NCBI GenBank assembly: GCA_963931865.1
Contig: OZ007505.1
Coordinates: 17,434,294-17,498,293, forward strand
Source of the DNA: Axinella damicornis
Taxonomy: Eukaryota > Porifera > Demospongiae > Axinellida > Axinellidae
Direction of reading: 5' to 3'
DNA: 64,000 bases
Below the pieces are notes generated by a model. It did not search any database and was not told the DNA's origin. It saw only the letters and a program-made list of their open reading frames with translations. Position 1 is the first letter of the stretch. Every line of letters starts with the position of its first letter. This document shows positions 22,801 through 32,999 of the stretch, piece after piece. Both the position numbers and the translations under genes were made by a program.

Positions 22801-25800
22801 TAATGTTCATTGCAGGTGCTGCCTACCAGTGTGTAACAAGCACCAGTCTTTTCAACTAGGTTCAGTATTAGTGCAGTCGATGATGCCATGTGCGATTTTG
22901 AAATGGGCGGAGCCATGAACCCGATAATAGGAAGTAGTTAGCTAGCTGAAATTACGGCAAAAAGAATTGCCTCAACTTGTATCAGGTACAGAAATATCCC
23001 TGATGTTGATTGTCTGCGTTCAGTATGATGTCTGTAAGCACCTTATCCACCCTGGTTGTAGCACTTTTCAATATTATTTTGCCAATAGACAGACAGACAC
23101 ACAGACATGAAAGGCCTTACCCTGATAGGAATGGAAACGTCATGTTTGTCATACTCTGTGCAGTTAAGGACAGTTCTGCTTACTACAAGCAACCCTTCCA
23201 AGTCTTCATGTATTATGGCTTCACATGTGGTTGGCTAAGTAGACAATCAGATGCTGTGAAAGACCATCACATGATCCTCCTGCAAGAAGAAATACGGAGT
23301 GCAAGCTGTCAACGCTTGCTCCAGTATTAGTCAGTGCTGCTATAGACTCTCCGCACCTCTACGTACTTTCTTTACGCTGTTCTGCTTTACGCGAAAAGCT
23401 AGTTGTCTGTTTTGCGTCGCACAAACGTCTCGCGATCACGCGGCAATGCGTGACTTGCATGTGACTTAAGGTGGCGGGCAAGTGATTTTGGAATTAATAA
23501 TTATGTCATCTAAAATATGTTGTAACCTGCAAGTCCTGCCATGGATGGAAACCAAATGTGGTAATCAAACACTTCATGGTAAGTGCTACTTATGTACCAA
23601 GCCAGGATGTTCTGGAGCAGCCGCAACGGAGACAGCGAATTATTCAGTATTGATGGAATTAATAATTTTTCTGTACGTCTCAGTTTCATTGCACGCAAGC
23701 TACTGCTGCTGTTCTTTCTCAGGATCGAGACAGGCCCAGACTGGAGGGGGCTACGTTGAGTTAATGTAAGTACGCTTCCGAACTAGCCGGATACAGAGTT
23801 AACAGTGTTACCGCGAGGTCAATTTTCCTGTTTTTGTACATCTTGCAGGGGAGAAACCACGATGAGACGTTCGTTCGACGCCATATGACAACGTAGCCCC
23901 CTCGAGTAACCAGTGGAAGAGCTGCCTGCGAAGAGCATTTTAGCTAAATACGTTCAGCTGATTTTTGAGACGTACAGAAAAACCAGTGCTGTATTTCGCC
24001 GAGATTTGCAGCTGGCGTTGTCACGGTACGAAGTACGTATAACGTAGCGCTCAACTAGACACGCTGTCAATGGATGCCCAACAGCCTTGGAAGAAGAAAG
24101 GTGGCACAGCATCTTGGATGGCTGCTGCTGGAGCGCTCGAGAGCGGTGATTTGGAACTCGAACCACGCCTCCAATTATTGCGCGGTCACGCGCGCGTATC
24201 ATTGCTTGCCCGCCACCTTAATGTCATTACGAGTCTGACTGAGACAATAGGTAATGGCGGACGACTGACGAGCATACAAAATGGCTTGACTCAGAAGGAA
24301 AAACTCCATCCTATGCTTCAAGACTGTCTCGCTGTTTGAAGGTGCGTCCTCGCCTGTTGATCCAGCCTGTGGGTTTGTTGAAAATGCCTCATGCCTCCCC
24401 ATAGCAGTTCAGAATTCTCCTTGTGGGCGGGGTGAAGCGAAGGATAACCACCGATTACTCCGCTTATGCGAGGTAAGGAAGAAATTCCACGGGATAGAAA
24501 GCTAATAATAAACCCAAAGAGCGTCCTTAGCGTTAAAACTTTCGCTTTCCTTTCCGAGTCGATAATCTTCCTTAATTCATGGGACAAAGCGGATCCTGTG
24601 TCTCACGTGAGGGAGGGGTGTTGCCATAATGATACTCACAAGAATCTCCAATCATTCAGCAACAAGAATATGTTGTTTTCAATTTCCAATGCAGATATAC
24701 ATCAACAAACACTATAGTGTAGGTAGATTTTATGGCCATGGCTTGTGCTGTCAAGTGCGCAGAGTAGTTCACTGCTGAAAGAGTTCCAGTCCGATGCTTC
24801 AATTAGCTTAACAATTTTGCATTGCTTGTCATAATCTGCTGACTAGCTATATGATGTATTTCCAACCTGGTGATCATTTTCTCAAAACAGCCTCGTTCCT
24901 GGCATTCTTGATGTGAAGAAAATACAGAACTTTGGAATTGCCATTGGCTTGGGAACTGGTAAGAATATTATTTCATGCTCATATCCTATGTAGTACAATA
25001 TGCCTTTAGTTTCATACCCAGGCTTTCTGCGACAATGGTGAAATCTGCCTGAAAGTCTGTGACGCATGCGCATATGATGTAGGAGTAGACCAGTAGGGTT
25101 GTTTAACTGAGCTTGGTTACCTCACTTGTGATTGGAAAGCAGCTCAAGACAAGTAGGTTCCAGCACTCCTTTGGGGGATTAATGTCATACAATATGTCAT
25201 CCATGCAGGTTGAGAGGTAATTACTGATAGTAGAGTTGGGTGATATACCAGTATTTTGCTCGTGTTCCAAATATCGTTTAGTTATAGAACTTTTTACCGC
25301 TAATACCGGTCTATCGTTTCCGGTAACTCACTGCCACAAACACATAATAATTGTGCTGAAACTCACCATTGGTGGTGGAGATATGAGCACTTTTGTCTCG
25401 CTGTCAGCCGCCATTGCTCGAGTGCTCTCTACAGTTCTCATGAAACAGTCTTGATTGCACAAATGTCTCGCGTGGTAAGTACTAGCATTTCACATAGACA
25501 TAGGTTTCAATTTTACGGTGATAAATTATGTGCGAGATTATATATAGCTACTTGTTTTATCTACATACAAATTTGTAGGTTGCTCAACTCATGCACTGTA
25601 CAAATGGGCATTACCTATTTTAAGCACTGTTGTCTAGAATGTACATGTGTTTGGTGGCCACAAGTCACACTCTTCAAGTTAGACAATGTTGATGTGGCAT
25701 ATAGCGAGGATCTACATTATTCACAGGATCAAGTATCCTAGTTTTTCCACTCCTCCACTTAGCGGAATACAGGGATTGTGTGGCAACCCTGAGTGAATAA

Positions 25801-28800
25801 GTAACGTGGAGCCACATGACCTACATGTGGTTATTTTAGTTGCGGTAATTAATAAGCGGTTTCAGAGATTTATAGTAGCTACCTGTGCAGTATTTTCTTC
25901 TTCAATAGATATTGCAGAGGGATACTCCCCATCCATTCTCACTGAGATGAGGGTAGCCCTCATTGCTTCCCGAGCATTCAGTCTGAACTACACAAGGAAC
26001 CTACCGGCTGGCTACACTCCACTCACACTTGCAGAGGGGTTCTACATGGCCACAATGGGAGGAGCTGAAGGTACACAGAACTACATTTAATGGGTTTTTT
26101 TCCTTTGAAAATACAAATAGCGACAGCTAATGTAACTGTGTACCCAACATAATGTGTAATTTAATGTTACATTTCCACAATTCCATTTACACAATTACCC
26201 GCCATAAGAGCTATAACTACCCCCAAGCTATTGCAGCTGTAACTCTTTCCAAATTCCTTTTTTCCGAAGCACTTCGCCTTGGTGATACAGTTGGAAATTT
26301 TGAGGTACGTACACGTTGGTAATAACAATTACCATGTTGAATGAGTATATTATTGGGTAGTGCAGATAAGTTTGAACCTCTTCTGACCCGTATTAATTGC
26401 CATTTTGCTTAGTAGAATGGCAGGTTGAGAGTTTCTTCTGTCAGCTGATTGGATGCATCAGAGTTCGGACACCTAGAGTTAAGTCCACATTGGCACAAAA
26501 GGATAAAGTGACTAAAGAGCTGTTGTGCTTATAACCCCTCTTCGTCACCTTTATTATGATGAGTTTGGGATAGGAAAGCATTTGATACCAAGCAGTGTAG
26601 AAACTACTTGTTTTCATATACTGGAAAAAATTTATCACTTTGTGGTGCCAGCAGTAGGATAACTGCAAGCTTTGGAGAGAGAGAATAATCCACAAGGAAA
26701 AAATTCTGGAACCAGCTGGGATTCGAACCCAAGCCACTTACCACTAAGCCACTGAGCCCACGACAGAGGAGCGGAAGTAAGTCTGCATAGAGCAGCACAG
26801 CCTAGAGGAATTAGCTGATTCCAGCTGTCTTTCTAGATCTCTGTCTCACAATTTGTTTCACTCACGCGGCCATAAGTGGAGATCCCCTACGGATGGGGTT
26901 ACAGGCCTGGGTGGATTGACTATACAGACACATTGCCTGAGTGGACACTCTCACTGTCCACCACCAGCCTCCAGCACAATTATCTCACAGGTACCTTGTC
27001 ACAGGTTGGAAAGCAGTTTGATGCTATCCTAGTTGACACCAGTGTACCAAGTCCACTTTATGCTACTCCAACGGACACTAAAAATGTGAGCATAATATCT
27101 GATATCTGATTTGTGATTTTGGGGGTCTGGATTATGTGTAGCATGACCAAATCTATGGAAACAACATTTGAGGGAGTAGTTTGGCAGATAAACTATTCAG
27201 TGAGCAACATTCTGGGGTGAAGGACTACATTAATGGTTTTGGGTTTTGTATAATCTCTAGGGTCAAATTTTCTAGCCAGATCACCTACCGACTGAGTTAA
27301 GAATGCACCCATGCAGAAAGAATGGATCGACAAAGAGCTAATTTTAACAATAGCTATACTTCTTGTTTGATTATGGGTACTGTCTCTATATTCAGGATGG
27401 AATCGAGAAGTTTCTCTACACTGGTATGTTACAAGTAACCAAAAACATTCTCACAATGTACTGGTACATCTACTTCTGAGATAGAAGTCAAAGCTATGGA
27501 TTACAGATGCTAACGTAACTAATCTACCCACAAGATGTTAAAGATTAATCAGATCAATGATCAATCTCAGTTAAGCCACACGATGAGATCCTTCAGTTCA
27601 TGGCCACAACACTTTAGCCCAATGTAAATTTCCTGGAACAACTACCAATATATAAATGACTGGTAGGGGAGGCCCCAGAGAACAGATATGTAAATCACAG
27701 CTAATAACTTAACATTGTCAACCTTATAGCCATGAAGCAATTAATGTTGTTCAACAAATATATTATGTTATTGATGTATTCAGGTATCTATGATGTAGTT
27801 ACAATTGGAACTATCTTGTTTACATGTAGCAAGCACAATACATGTTTGTTACATGTATTGTGCTATGTAAAGTACATAGCACAATATACTACAGTATAGC
27901 GGGAAAATTTGGCAGGGGGTTTAATTTGGCGATTTGGCGGTGCAGGAAAAATCGCCAAATTAAATTCCGCCAATATTAAGGTTAAGGTTAAGGTTACGGG
28001 TACCCGTGTATCATGCAATAACTGGAGCAATATTCATGCAAGCCATGCCGAATTCTTACAGCGCCTAGCACAAAGTGCGGTGCTGGACTCGAACCTATTC
28101 AGACCCGCCTACTTCTCAACAGACGAACTTCCTGCAGAGGCGTGGCTACATGGACGCCTTGACCCCTCCCATACACATTTATAAATTCTGAGCGCATTCT
28201 ACAAACTGTACTCCTTACACGCAGAATTGCACCTTCAGCTTCAGGAAGCAGCTAGAAGAACTTCGAGTGCGAGAGCTATAAATGAACAAGTCATTCGCCG
28301 AACATCTCCCGCTAGCAGCCAAAGTACACAGAAAAAATGGCGTCCAACGAAGGGTGTGGCGACAACAGCCTACACAGACTCCCAAACATAGCTCTCGTCC
28401 TAGATATATGATAGTAGCAGTTATATAAATGCCTATTTCCATCTCAATTACCTTTTCCGTGACAGAAGTTGTAGAATGCGTAGATAAGTAAATTCGCACG
28501 GGAATCGCTGAAATAACATGCCATGGCCCAGCCGGCCACTCGGGTATATACGTATGCACGCACACATTAGTAATGCACAATGTACGTACGTACGTACGGT
28601 ATATGATTATGGCGCTGTACCGTACCAGTATTTCAGAAAAGACAGCTGTATACTCCCAAGAGAACGCGACATCGGGGATTCCTCTCTCTCAGGGAAGGAA
28701 CTACAAGCGGCTAGAGAGTGTGAGGGGCGTGGCCAATGATTGCACTCGAGTGCATCACCGCCATGGCGCCACAGCGCAATTCAGTCGCCGCTCTTGGACG

Positions 28801-29241
28801 GTGGGGCTCCAAACTGTATGGAAAACGTGATAGCCTCTGACACATCTCTCTACTTCGAAGGTCTCCATGGCTAGCTGGTAACTAACTCGATCTATACATG
28901 TACAGTTCACACTGAGCGCCTAGGCGCCTCGCGCTGAGGCAAATGTCATTTGTGTCAAGGATCAAATCGCCAAATTTAAATATGAAAAGACGGCGTTTTG
29001 GCTGACATCGCCAAATTTAATGCCCGCAAAATTTTCCCACTATACGGTATACATGTATACTATACGCTATGTATTGTGTCAGGAAGAAGTAGTGTTTGTT
29101 CATTCTAGATGTATGTCCCCTTCAGGTGATGACCGGAACATTCAGAAAGTCTACGTTGCTGGCAAATTGAGGTTTTCACAGGATGGACTCTACGATGGTA
29201 TGAAACTAGCCAGTGTTTGTTCCTGTTCCAAACTACTTTGA
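13885..29241 (+). CDS. Secreted guanine-deaminase-like protein (probable pseudoenzyme), 15 exons
   Basis: Exons, all GT/AG and in phase: 13885-14067, 16702-16790, 16965-17133, 18260-18347, 19941-20064, 20723-20750, 20997-21107, 21915-21995, 22695-22792, 24891-24958, 25909-26070, 26270-26304, 27005-27085, 27396-27423, 29126 onward. Reading through to TGA at 29241 gives about 486 residues (human GDA has 454). The order of similarity to animal guanine deaminase is complete: FRGTLVHS and MEVLQDYLIG; LAQQWGF; FLMPGFVELHINPSQY; TLQFGITTVTYYG; DQLGQRA; RGISIAHCP; GIAIGLGTD; LRLGDTVGNFEVGKQFDAIL; GDDRNIQKVYVAGK. Residues 1-26 are a hydrophobic signal peptide, absent from cytosolic GDA. Only two of five metal ligands remain: His102 and Asp347 are kept, while the partner of HxH is Asn104, and the SHISE and MAHG histidines align with Arg266 and Tyr296. 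The PRFS substrate arginine is also lost. I infer a secreted, non-deaminating homologue. The last exon may instead end at 29197 and splice on to 30120. Confidence 0.85.
14119..15173. mobile_element. Foldback/TIR element in intron 1
   Basis: The ends are inverted repeats of about 100 bases: CCTAGACCCAAGAGCATGTC onward at 14119-14218, and its reverse complement at about 15062-15173. They include the pieces GCGTTAAGGTTACGGGATAC and GCGCGCGCCGTGCGAAATG. The interior has no transposase. A second copy of the interior (but not the arms) lies at 27975-28520. A frame at 14444-14653, shared with that copy, carries no known domain. Confidence 0.7.
15150..15250 (+). repeat. Short tandem repeat of GGTCTAGGTCAGGGTCTGAC type
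   Basis: Three units of about 36 bases (GGGTCTAGGTCAGGGTCTGA, CTACCCCCCTTCCGTGTG) directly follow the foldback element. Confidence 0.6.
15262..15580 (+). mobile_element. tRNA-derived SINE
   Basis: An A-box-like TGGTGTACTGGTGG at 15277-15290 and a B-box GAGTTCGAATCCC at 15328-15340 are spaced as in a tRNA-derived polymerase III promoter. A tRNA-unrelated body follows and the 3' end is a short tandem tail of TGAAC units at about 15557-15580. The internal stretch lacks a tRNA fold, so this is a SINE, not a tRNA gene. Confidence 0.6.
15580..16185. other. Intron sequence, nothing coding recognised
   Basis: Holds a C-run at 15776-15788 and no exon-like segment in phase with the flanking gene. Confidence 0.5.
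16190..16445. mobile_element. Hairpin (MITE-like) element in intron 1
   Basis: Outer arms at about 16195-16250 and 16384-16440 (ATCTGCATGGACCAT / ATGGTCCATGCAGAT) enclose an inner inverted pair at 16285-16330 and 16350-16383 (ACAATACTTAGGGTAGATTA / TAATCTGCCCTAAGTATTGT). The whole stretch can fold into one long stem. Confidence 0.7.
17804..17990. mobile_element. Foldback element inserted in a TA repeat
   Basis: Arms of about 80 bases at 17804-17888 and 17905-17990 (AGCTTGAGAAAGGCTAGTTT / AAACTAGCCTTTCTCAAGCT), with few mismatches and a loop of about 16 bases. (AT)n lies on both sides, suggesting insertion into a TA run with duplication of the target. Confidence 0.8.
19460..19560. repeat. Small inverted repeat in intron 4
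   Basis: AAGAGGAAGAGGAACGGTTG at about 19467 and its near reverse complement (CAACCGTTCCCCATCCTCTT) at about 19536 make a stem of about 24 bases. Confidence 0.5.
23466..24221. mobile_element. Non-autonomous element with TTAA target duplications (piggyBac-like)
   Basis: The element runs from GGTGGCGGGCAAG at 23470 to CTTGCCCGCCACC ending at 24217. Both ends are flanked by TTAA (23466-23469 and 24218-24221). Thirteen-base perfect terminal inverted repeats plus TTAA duplications are the hallmark of the piggyBac superfamily. No transposase is seen. It sits in the intron between exons 9 and 10 of the deaminase-like gene. Confidence 0.65.
25320..25450 (-). repeat. Single inverted copy of a half-unit of the 8640-13320 array
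   Basis: The reverse complement reads GCACTCGAGCAATGGCGGCT, GACAAAAGTGCTCATATCTC, CACCACCAATGGTGAGTTTC, AGCACAATTAT. This is the ATG-to-donor half B cassette of the upstream array, here alone and opposite in strand inside the intron between exons 10 and 11. Confidence 0.7.
26698..26770 (-). mobile_element. tRNA-derived SINE head on the minus strand
   Basis: On the minus strand, TGGCTTAGTGGTAAGTGG (26735-26752) fits an A box and GGGTTCGAATCCC (26719-26731) is a perfect B box. A tail follows towards 26640. It lies in the intron between exons 12 and 13. Confidence 0.55.
27890..29049. mobile_element. TACNGTA-ended element with a nested foldback copy
   Basis: Ends are TACAGTATAGCGGGAAAATT at 27890 and AATTTTCCCACTATACGGTA ending at 29049, followed on each side by 'AATTTGGCG/CGCCAAATT' blocks. 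Bases 27975-28520 are a second copy of the interior of the foldback element at 14119-15173. The whole lies in the intron before exon 15. Confidence 0.6.
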
Positions 29242-30119
29242 TTTAAAGCTATACTACCTTTCTACCTGAAGTTCAAAGGTGTTTATGGACATCCTCATTT
29301 TAATACCTCTCCTTGAGCAATTAACAGAGTAGTCACGAATGGGGATAATTTATCTCCCACTAGGAGCACTGCCATGTCATATTACCCACTTTGTTGCATT
29401 CACTGATTCATTCCAATGCCTACAGTGTATACCTGTCCCTGATCACCTGCAAAATACAATTTCACATGTATTAAACATTAGCAAGGTGTATAGGGATAGC
29501 AGAACGGTAAAAGTAAGGAAACACTAGCCTCACTCCCAGCCCCACGCCCAGCTTTTTGTCGCTTGCACTGTGGCACGTTCTTTCACGCAACTGAAAGCGG
29601 CATGCGGGTCTGGGAACGAGGCTAAGGAAACAAGGCAGTGATGATATATAACAGTTCAGTATTTTAAAAGATGACATTCGTTATGCCGTATGGCCCTGCC
29701 CCACGTGACAAGAAATGTCGCTCAAGCACGTTGCGAGCTAGACTTTGATGTTGTGAATAAGCGATGGTGCTCAATGTTACTGCTGTTCATGCAAAAACTG
29801 TCGTGACAGATTCACACAATTTTGAACTATAGCTATAGCCCCTCTGAAGAAGGGCAGTTTGGATGGCGACTTTCTGGTCCACGATGCTTTTTCGCGGCAT
29901 TAGTAGTTGTCTTGGTCAGGAAATCACTCGAAGATGAATGGTAAGTTGTTATAATGTTGATCATATAGCTATTGTGTCTCTGCTGTATCCCTACATATAG
30001 AGTCTACCGATTCTCTCCTAGCATACTTTGGAGGTCTCGGGACTGGGAACGAGGCTAATGCAATCCATACAGTCTTAATCCAGCCATCATTGAATCATAA
30101 CTGTTCTCCTTCTATCCAG

Positions 30120-32315
30120 ACTCTCCACTGCGAATTTCACTTGCGAACAACAGCCCAAGGATTGTTGGGAGCAGTGTCTCTGTGGATTTAAGTGTCAGTA
30201 AGCCTACACAGTCGCTTACTTGCCATCTCCATCGAATTGATCGGGGGTCATCTAATGGACAGGACTGTGAGTACAAGTTATGATACAAGAATTTCTTATA
30301 TGCAGCTGCTTAAATACTGCTTAAATACTTTTGTTTTTTAGGTTCTTCACTGCGTATCACATATCCGAATCTCAATGCTGGGAGGTACGTTTTCCTAGTA
30401 GTGGGACGTGCTGTCACCAGAGAAGCGGCTGTAACAAAAAGAGTATTCCAAATTGGTAAGTGTACTACAGTAAATTGTGTGAATGTCACTCCGCATGCAT
30501 ACATGTTTTGACATACCGTATGGCCGGAAAATTTGGCGGGAATTAAATTTGGCGGATTGGCTCCAAAAAGCTGTGATTTGCATTTGGTGGATTTGGAAAT
30601 TTGCAGAGCGACAATGATGTCATACTAACCGCATGGCCGCGTGGCCGCGCTGCGGAGCGCTCGGTGGTTTAAGTGCGAAACTTGTGTCAGTATAGGCTGC
30701 GATGGAGTCCGAGTTTGCGGTGGAGAGCTGTGTTCGTCTACAAAAACCTCTGGGATGTGAGTGTAGGAGAGGAACTGCCGTGCGAGTGCAGTGGTAACGA
30801 AAAGGACCCATACGTAGTAGCAGTGATGCGAATTGCGAAGGCCAAGGAGGCCATGTACCCAGGAAGATATCAGCTGCTTATTCGCTATTTCTGGCAGATC
30901 AGCTGCTTGCTCGCTATAGGCAGATCAGAGACAGAGGTACTATAGTATTATGAGTGCATGCGCGAGAGTGCAAGCTCGAGTGTCGCTACGAGACCCCGCC
31001 CACAGACGTCATGACAAAATATTGGTGGAATTTAATTTGGCGGTGCGTTCATAATCCGCCAAACCGCCAAATTTTCCGGCCATACGGTATCTAGTGATAG
31101 TCCAATTTGAGTTTAATCCACAACTGTGTTTCTCTTATGTGTATAGGTGGCAGCATTGACGACTGCACAGTGAATCTAATAAACCGTGGTATCGTGGTTA
31201 GAGGGAACACGGTTTCTATTCAGTTTGCTGCAAATGGTGATGCTACCTCTCACACCTGTCGAATAGACCGACAGCAAACCCGCCGATGTAAGTCTGTTAG
31301 CATTGCCATGGCTTCTGCTAGAGAGCTAATTCCAAGCAGTACACATACAATTCAGTTTAACAGTTTGTGCCACTTTGTGGAAAGCCAAGTATTAATTTAA
31401 AGTGCTTGGTTTAGGCCCAGCAAGAGCCTAGGAAATACATATGTTAATGCACCAGCAATTAGTTACTGCCTTCGGTGACAACCTGGGTAAGAAGCTTACA
31501 ATGGTACTGGCAGAATTATTGAGGTTGAACCACGGGCCATCGTTCACCTTTTTGCCAACGCAATCCCCTTTTTGCCTTGACCTGTGAACCAACAACCAAC
31601 CATGACATCATAATGACGTGTACGTAGTATACGGAGGTATACGGTCCAAGAAATAAGATATACGGAGGTGCACGAGTAGTGGACACGTGCAATGAAGGTT
31701 GACGAGCGCGTTGACGATCCGAGGCCGTGGAAGAAGCACGTCCTCTTACCAAGAAGCTCTGCAGTTGTGGGGCAGATCTCTCATCACTGAGCGTATATCA
31801 CGTCAGAAAACACTTGGCTGGGTCGAATCACTTAATTGAAGGTACAGGCAGCGAGTGGGCTGTGGGCACCCACGTCCACCAAGTGCACGCAGCTGTGGTG
31901 CAGCGCCCGTGCGCAGAGCTGAAATTGAGGTAGCAAGAGGGCCTAGGGGGGGATATGGAAGCAGTTTTGACAGCATAAAAGGCTAGAATCCCTGCAAGTA
32001 CCAAATTGCCACTCCGAGTACTTTTTTGCCTGAGGAGAGAAACAACCAACCAACTAAAGTGGCATTGCGTCTGGCAATTTGGTAACTGTGGCCCCGTGGG
32101 TTGAACACATGTAAACTAGCCATAGAGCATTGTGCATTTGCAACTCTCTGAGCTGTCGCTGTTCTCCCCCCCCCCCCCCCCCCCACTTGTGTATAGGTGA
32201 GAGCCCAGTAACATACTCTGGGTTGTCCAGTGGAAGGCACAGCTTCCAGGTGTCACCTCAGGGCTGTACCGCTGGATCAAGCTACACACTGAGAGCCATG
32301 TTTACTGTTGCTTGA
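30120..32315 (+). CDS. Four exons encoding two cysteine-bearing extracellular-type modules
   Basis: Exons 30120-30266, 30342-30455, 31147-31287 and 32197-32315 (TGA) are all phase 1 at both borders. They encode two repeats, each split by an intron just at a cysteine: ...SLTCHLHRIDRG...QDC | SSLRITYPNLNAGRYVFLVV, and ...HTCRIDRQQTRRC | ESPVTYSGLSSGRHSFQVSP. The pattern 'C.ID....C..P..Y..L..G.H.F.V' is a beta-sandwich-like module that I associate with secreted and surface proteins of sponges (memory, not checked). No start codon or signal peptide was found just upstream. Exon 15 of the deaminase-like gene has a GTATGA donor at 29198 in phase 1, so these exons may be its 3' end, giving a protein of about 645 residues. 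Otherwise they belong to a gene whose first exon I missed. Confidence 0.65.
30514..31089. mobile_element. TACCGTA-ended TIR element inside the module gene
   Basis: The left end TACCGTATGGCCGGAAAATT at 30514 and the right end AATTTTCCGGCCATACGGTA ending at 31089 are perfect inverted repeats, extended inwards by TTGGCGG/CCGCCAA. About 576 bases, no transposase. It lies in the intron between the second and third module exons. Confidence 0.75.
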
Positions 32316-32990
32316 TATGGCTTGGGATTCCGATCATAAATGTTTAAGCTGCTTATTGTTTGATCATAGGCTATTCTGGTTATTTGATTTTGTAAATGAA
32401 CAAGTTCGAATTCTAGTAACAGCTTACTGTAGGCTTAGGCACGCAGAGTTTGTCTTTCATTTTGTGGTTTAATAATCTACACTGGAGCACCTCTGTTTCC
32501 ATACACCAGCACACGTGACCGAATATCCTCCTGGCCATGAGCTATGGATCACCAAACTCGATTGAGGCAGCAAAGAAAACTACATACCAGCTCACTAATA
32601 CTCTTTGCTTGTTCGGAATTGACATTATTTCGGAGTGTATAAAGTAGAGGAGTTATGAATTTACACCATGACAAAGATTTACCATAGAGTAGACTAAAAA
32701 CTATAGGCACAGTAGTTTTTACATGACAATGTATGTGTGTGCATGAGTGTAGAATTAATAGAGTTGGGAAATATCATACACAATAGAAGATGTGATTTGG
32801 TATAAAAACCTAACTACGTAGAGTGTGTTTACAGAACACCTCTACCATGTACACTAATGCAATGCATGGCAGCCATACAACATGCACACTCAGAATAATA
32901 ATTGCACGTGACGCATGACGGTGGGCGGAGTACTGATTAGAGACAAGTCTATTATGCTGGCACAATTATTAGTATAACTTGAGGCAAAAA
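32316..32990 (+). other. 3' flank of the module gene; no further exon seen
   Basis: Bases 32460-32545 are the parent-like copy of the flank seen at 6180-6290 and 13370-13480. I see no other coding sequence up to the LINE at 33000. Confidence 0.45.
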
Positions 32991-32999
32991 AAGTTCTCC

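Noticed and set aside
29821..29941. Possible first exon (signal-peptide-like FFAALVVVLV) for the module gene
   Set aside because: The donor ATGAATG|GTAAGT is good, but the hydrophobic frame has no ATG and the frame with ATG meets a stop before the donor.
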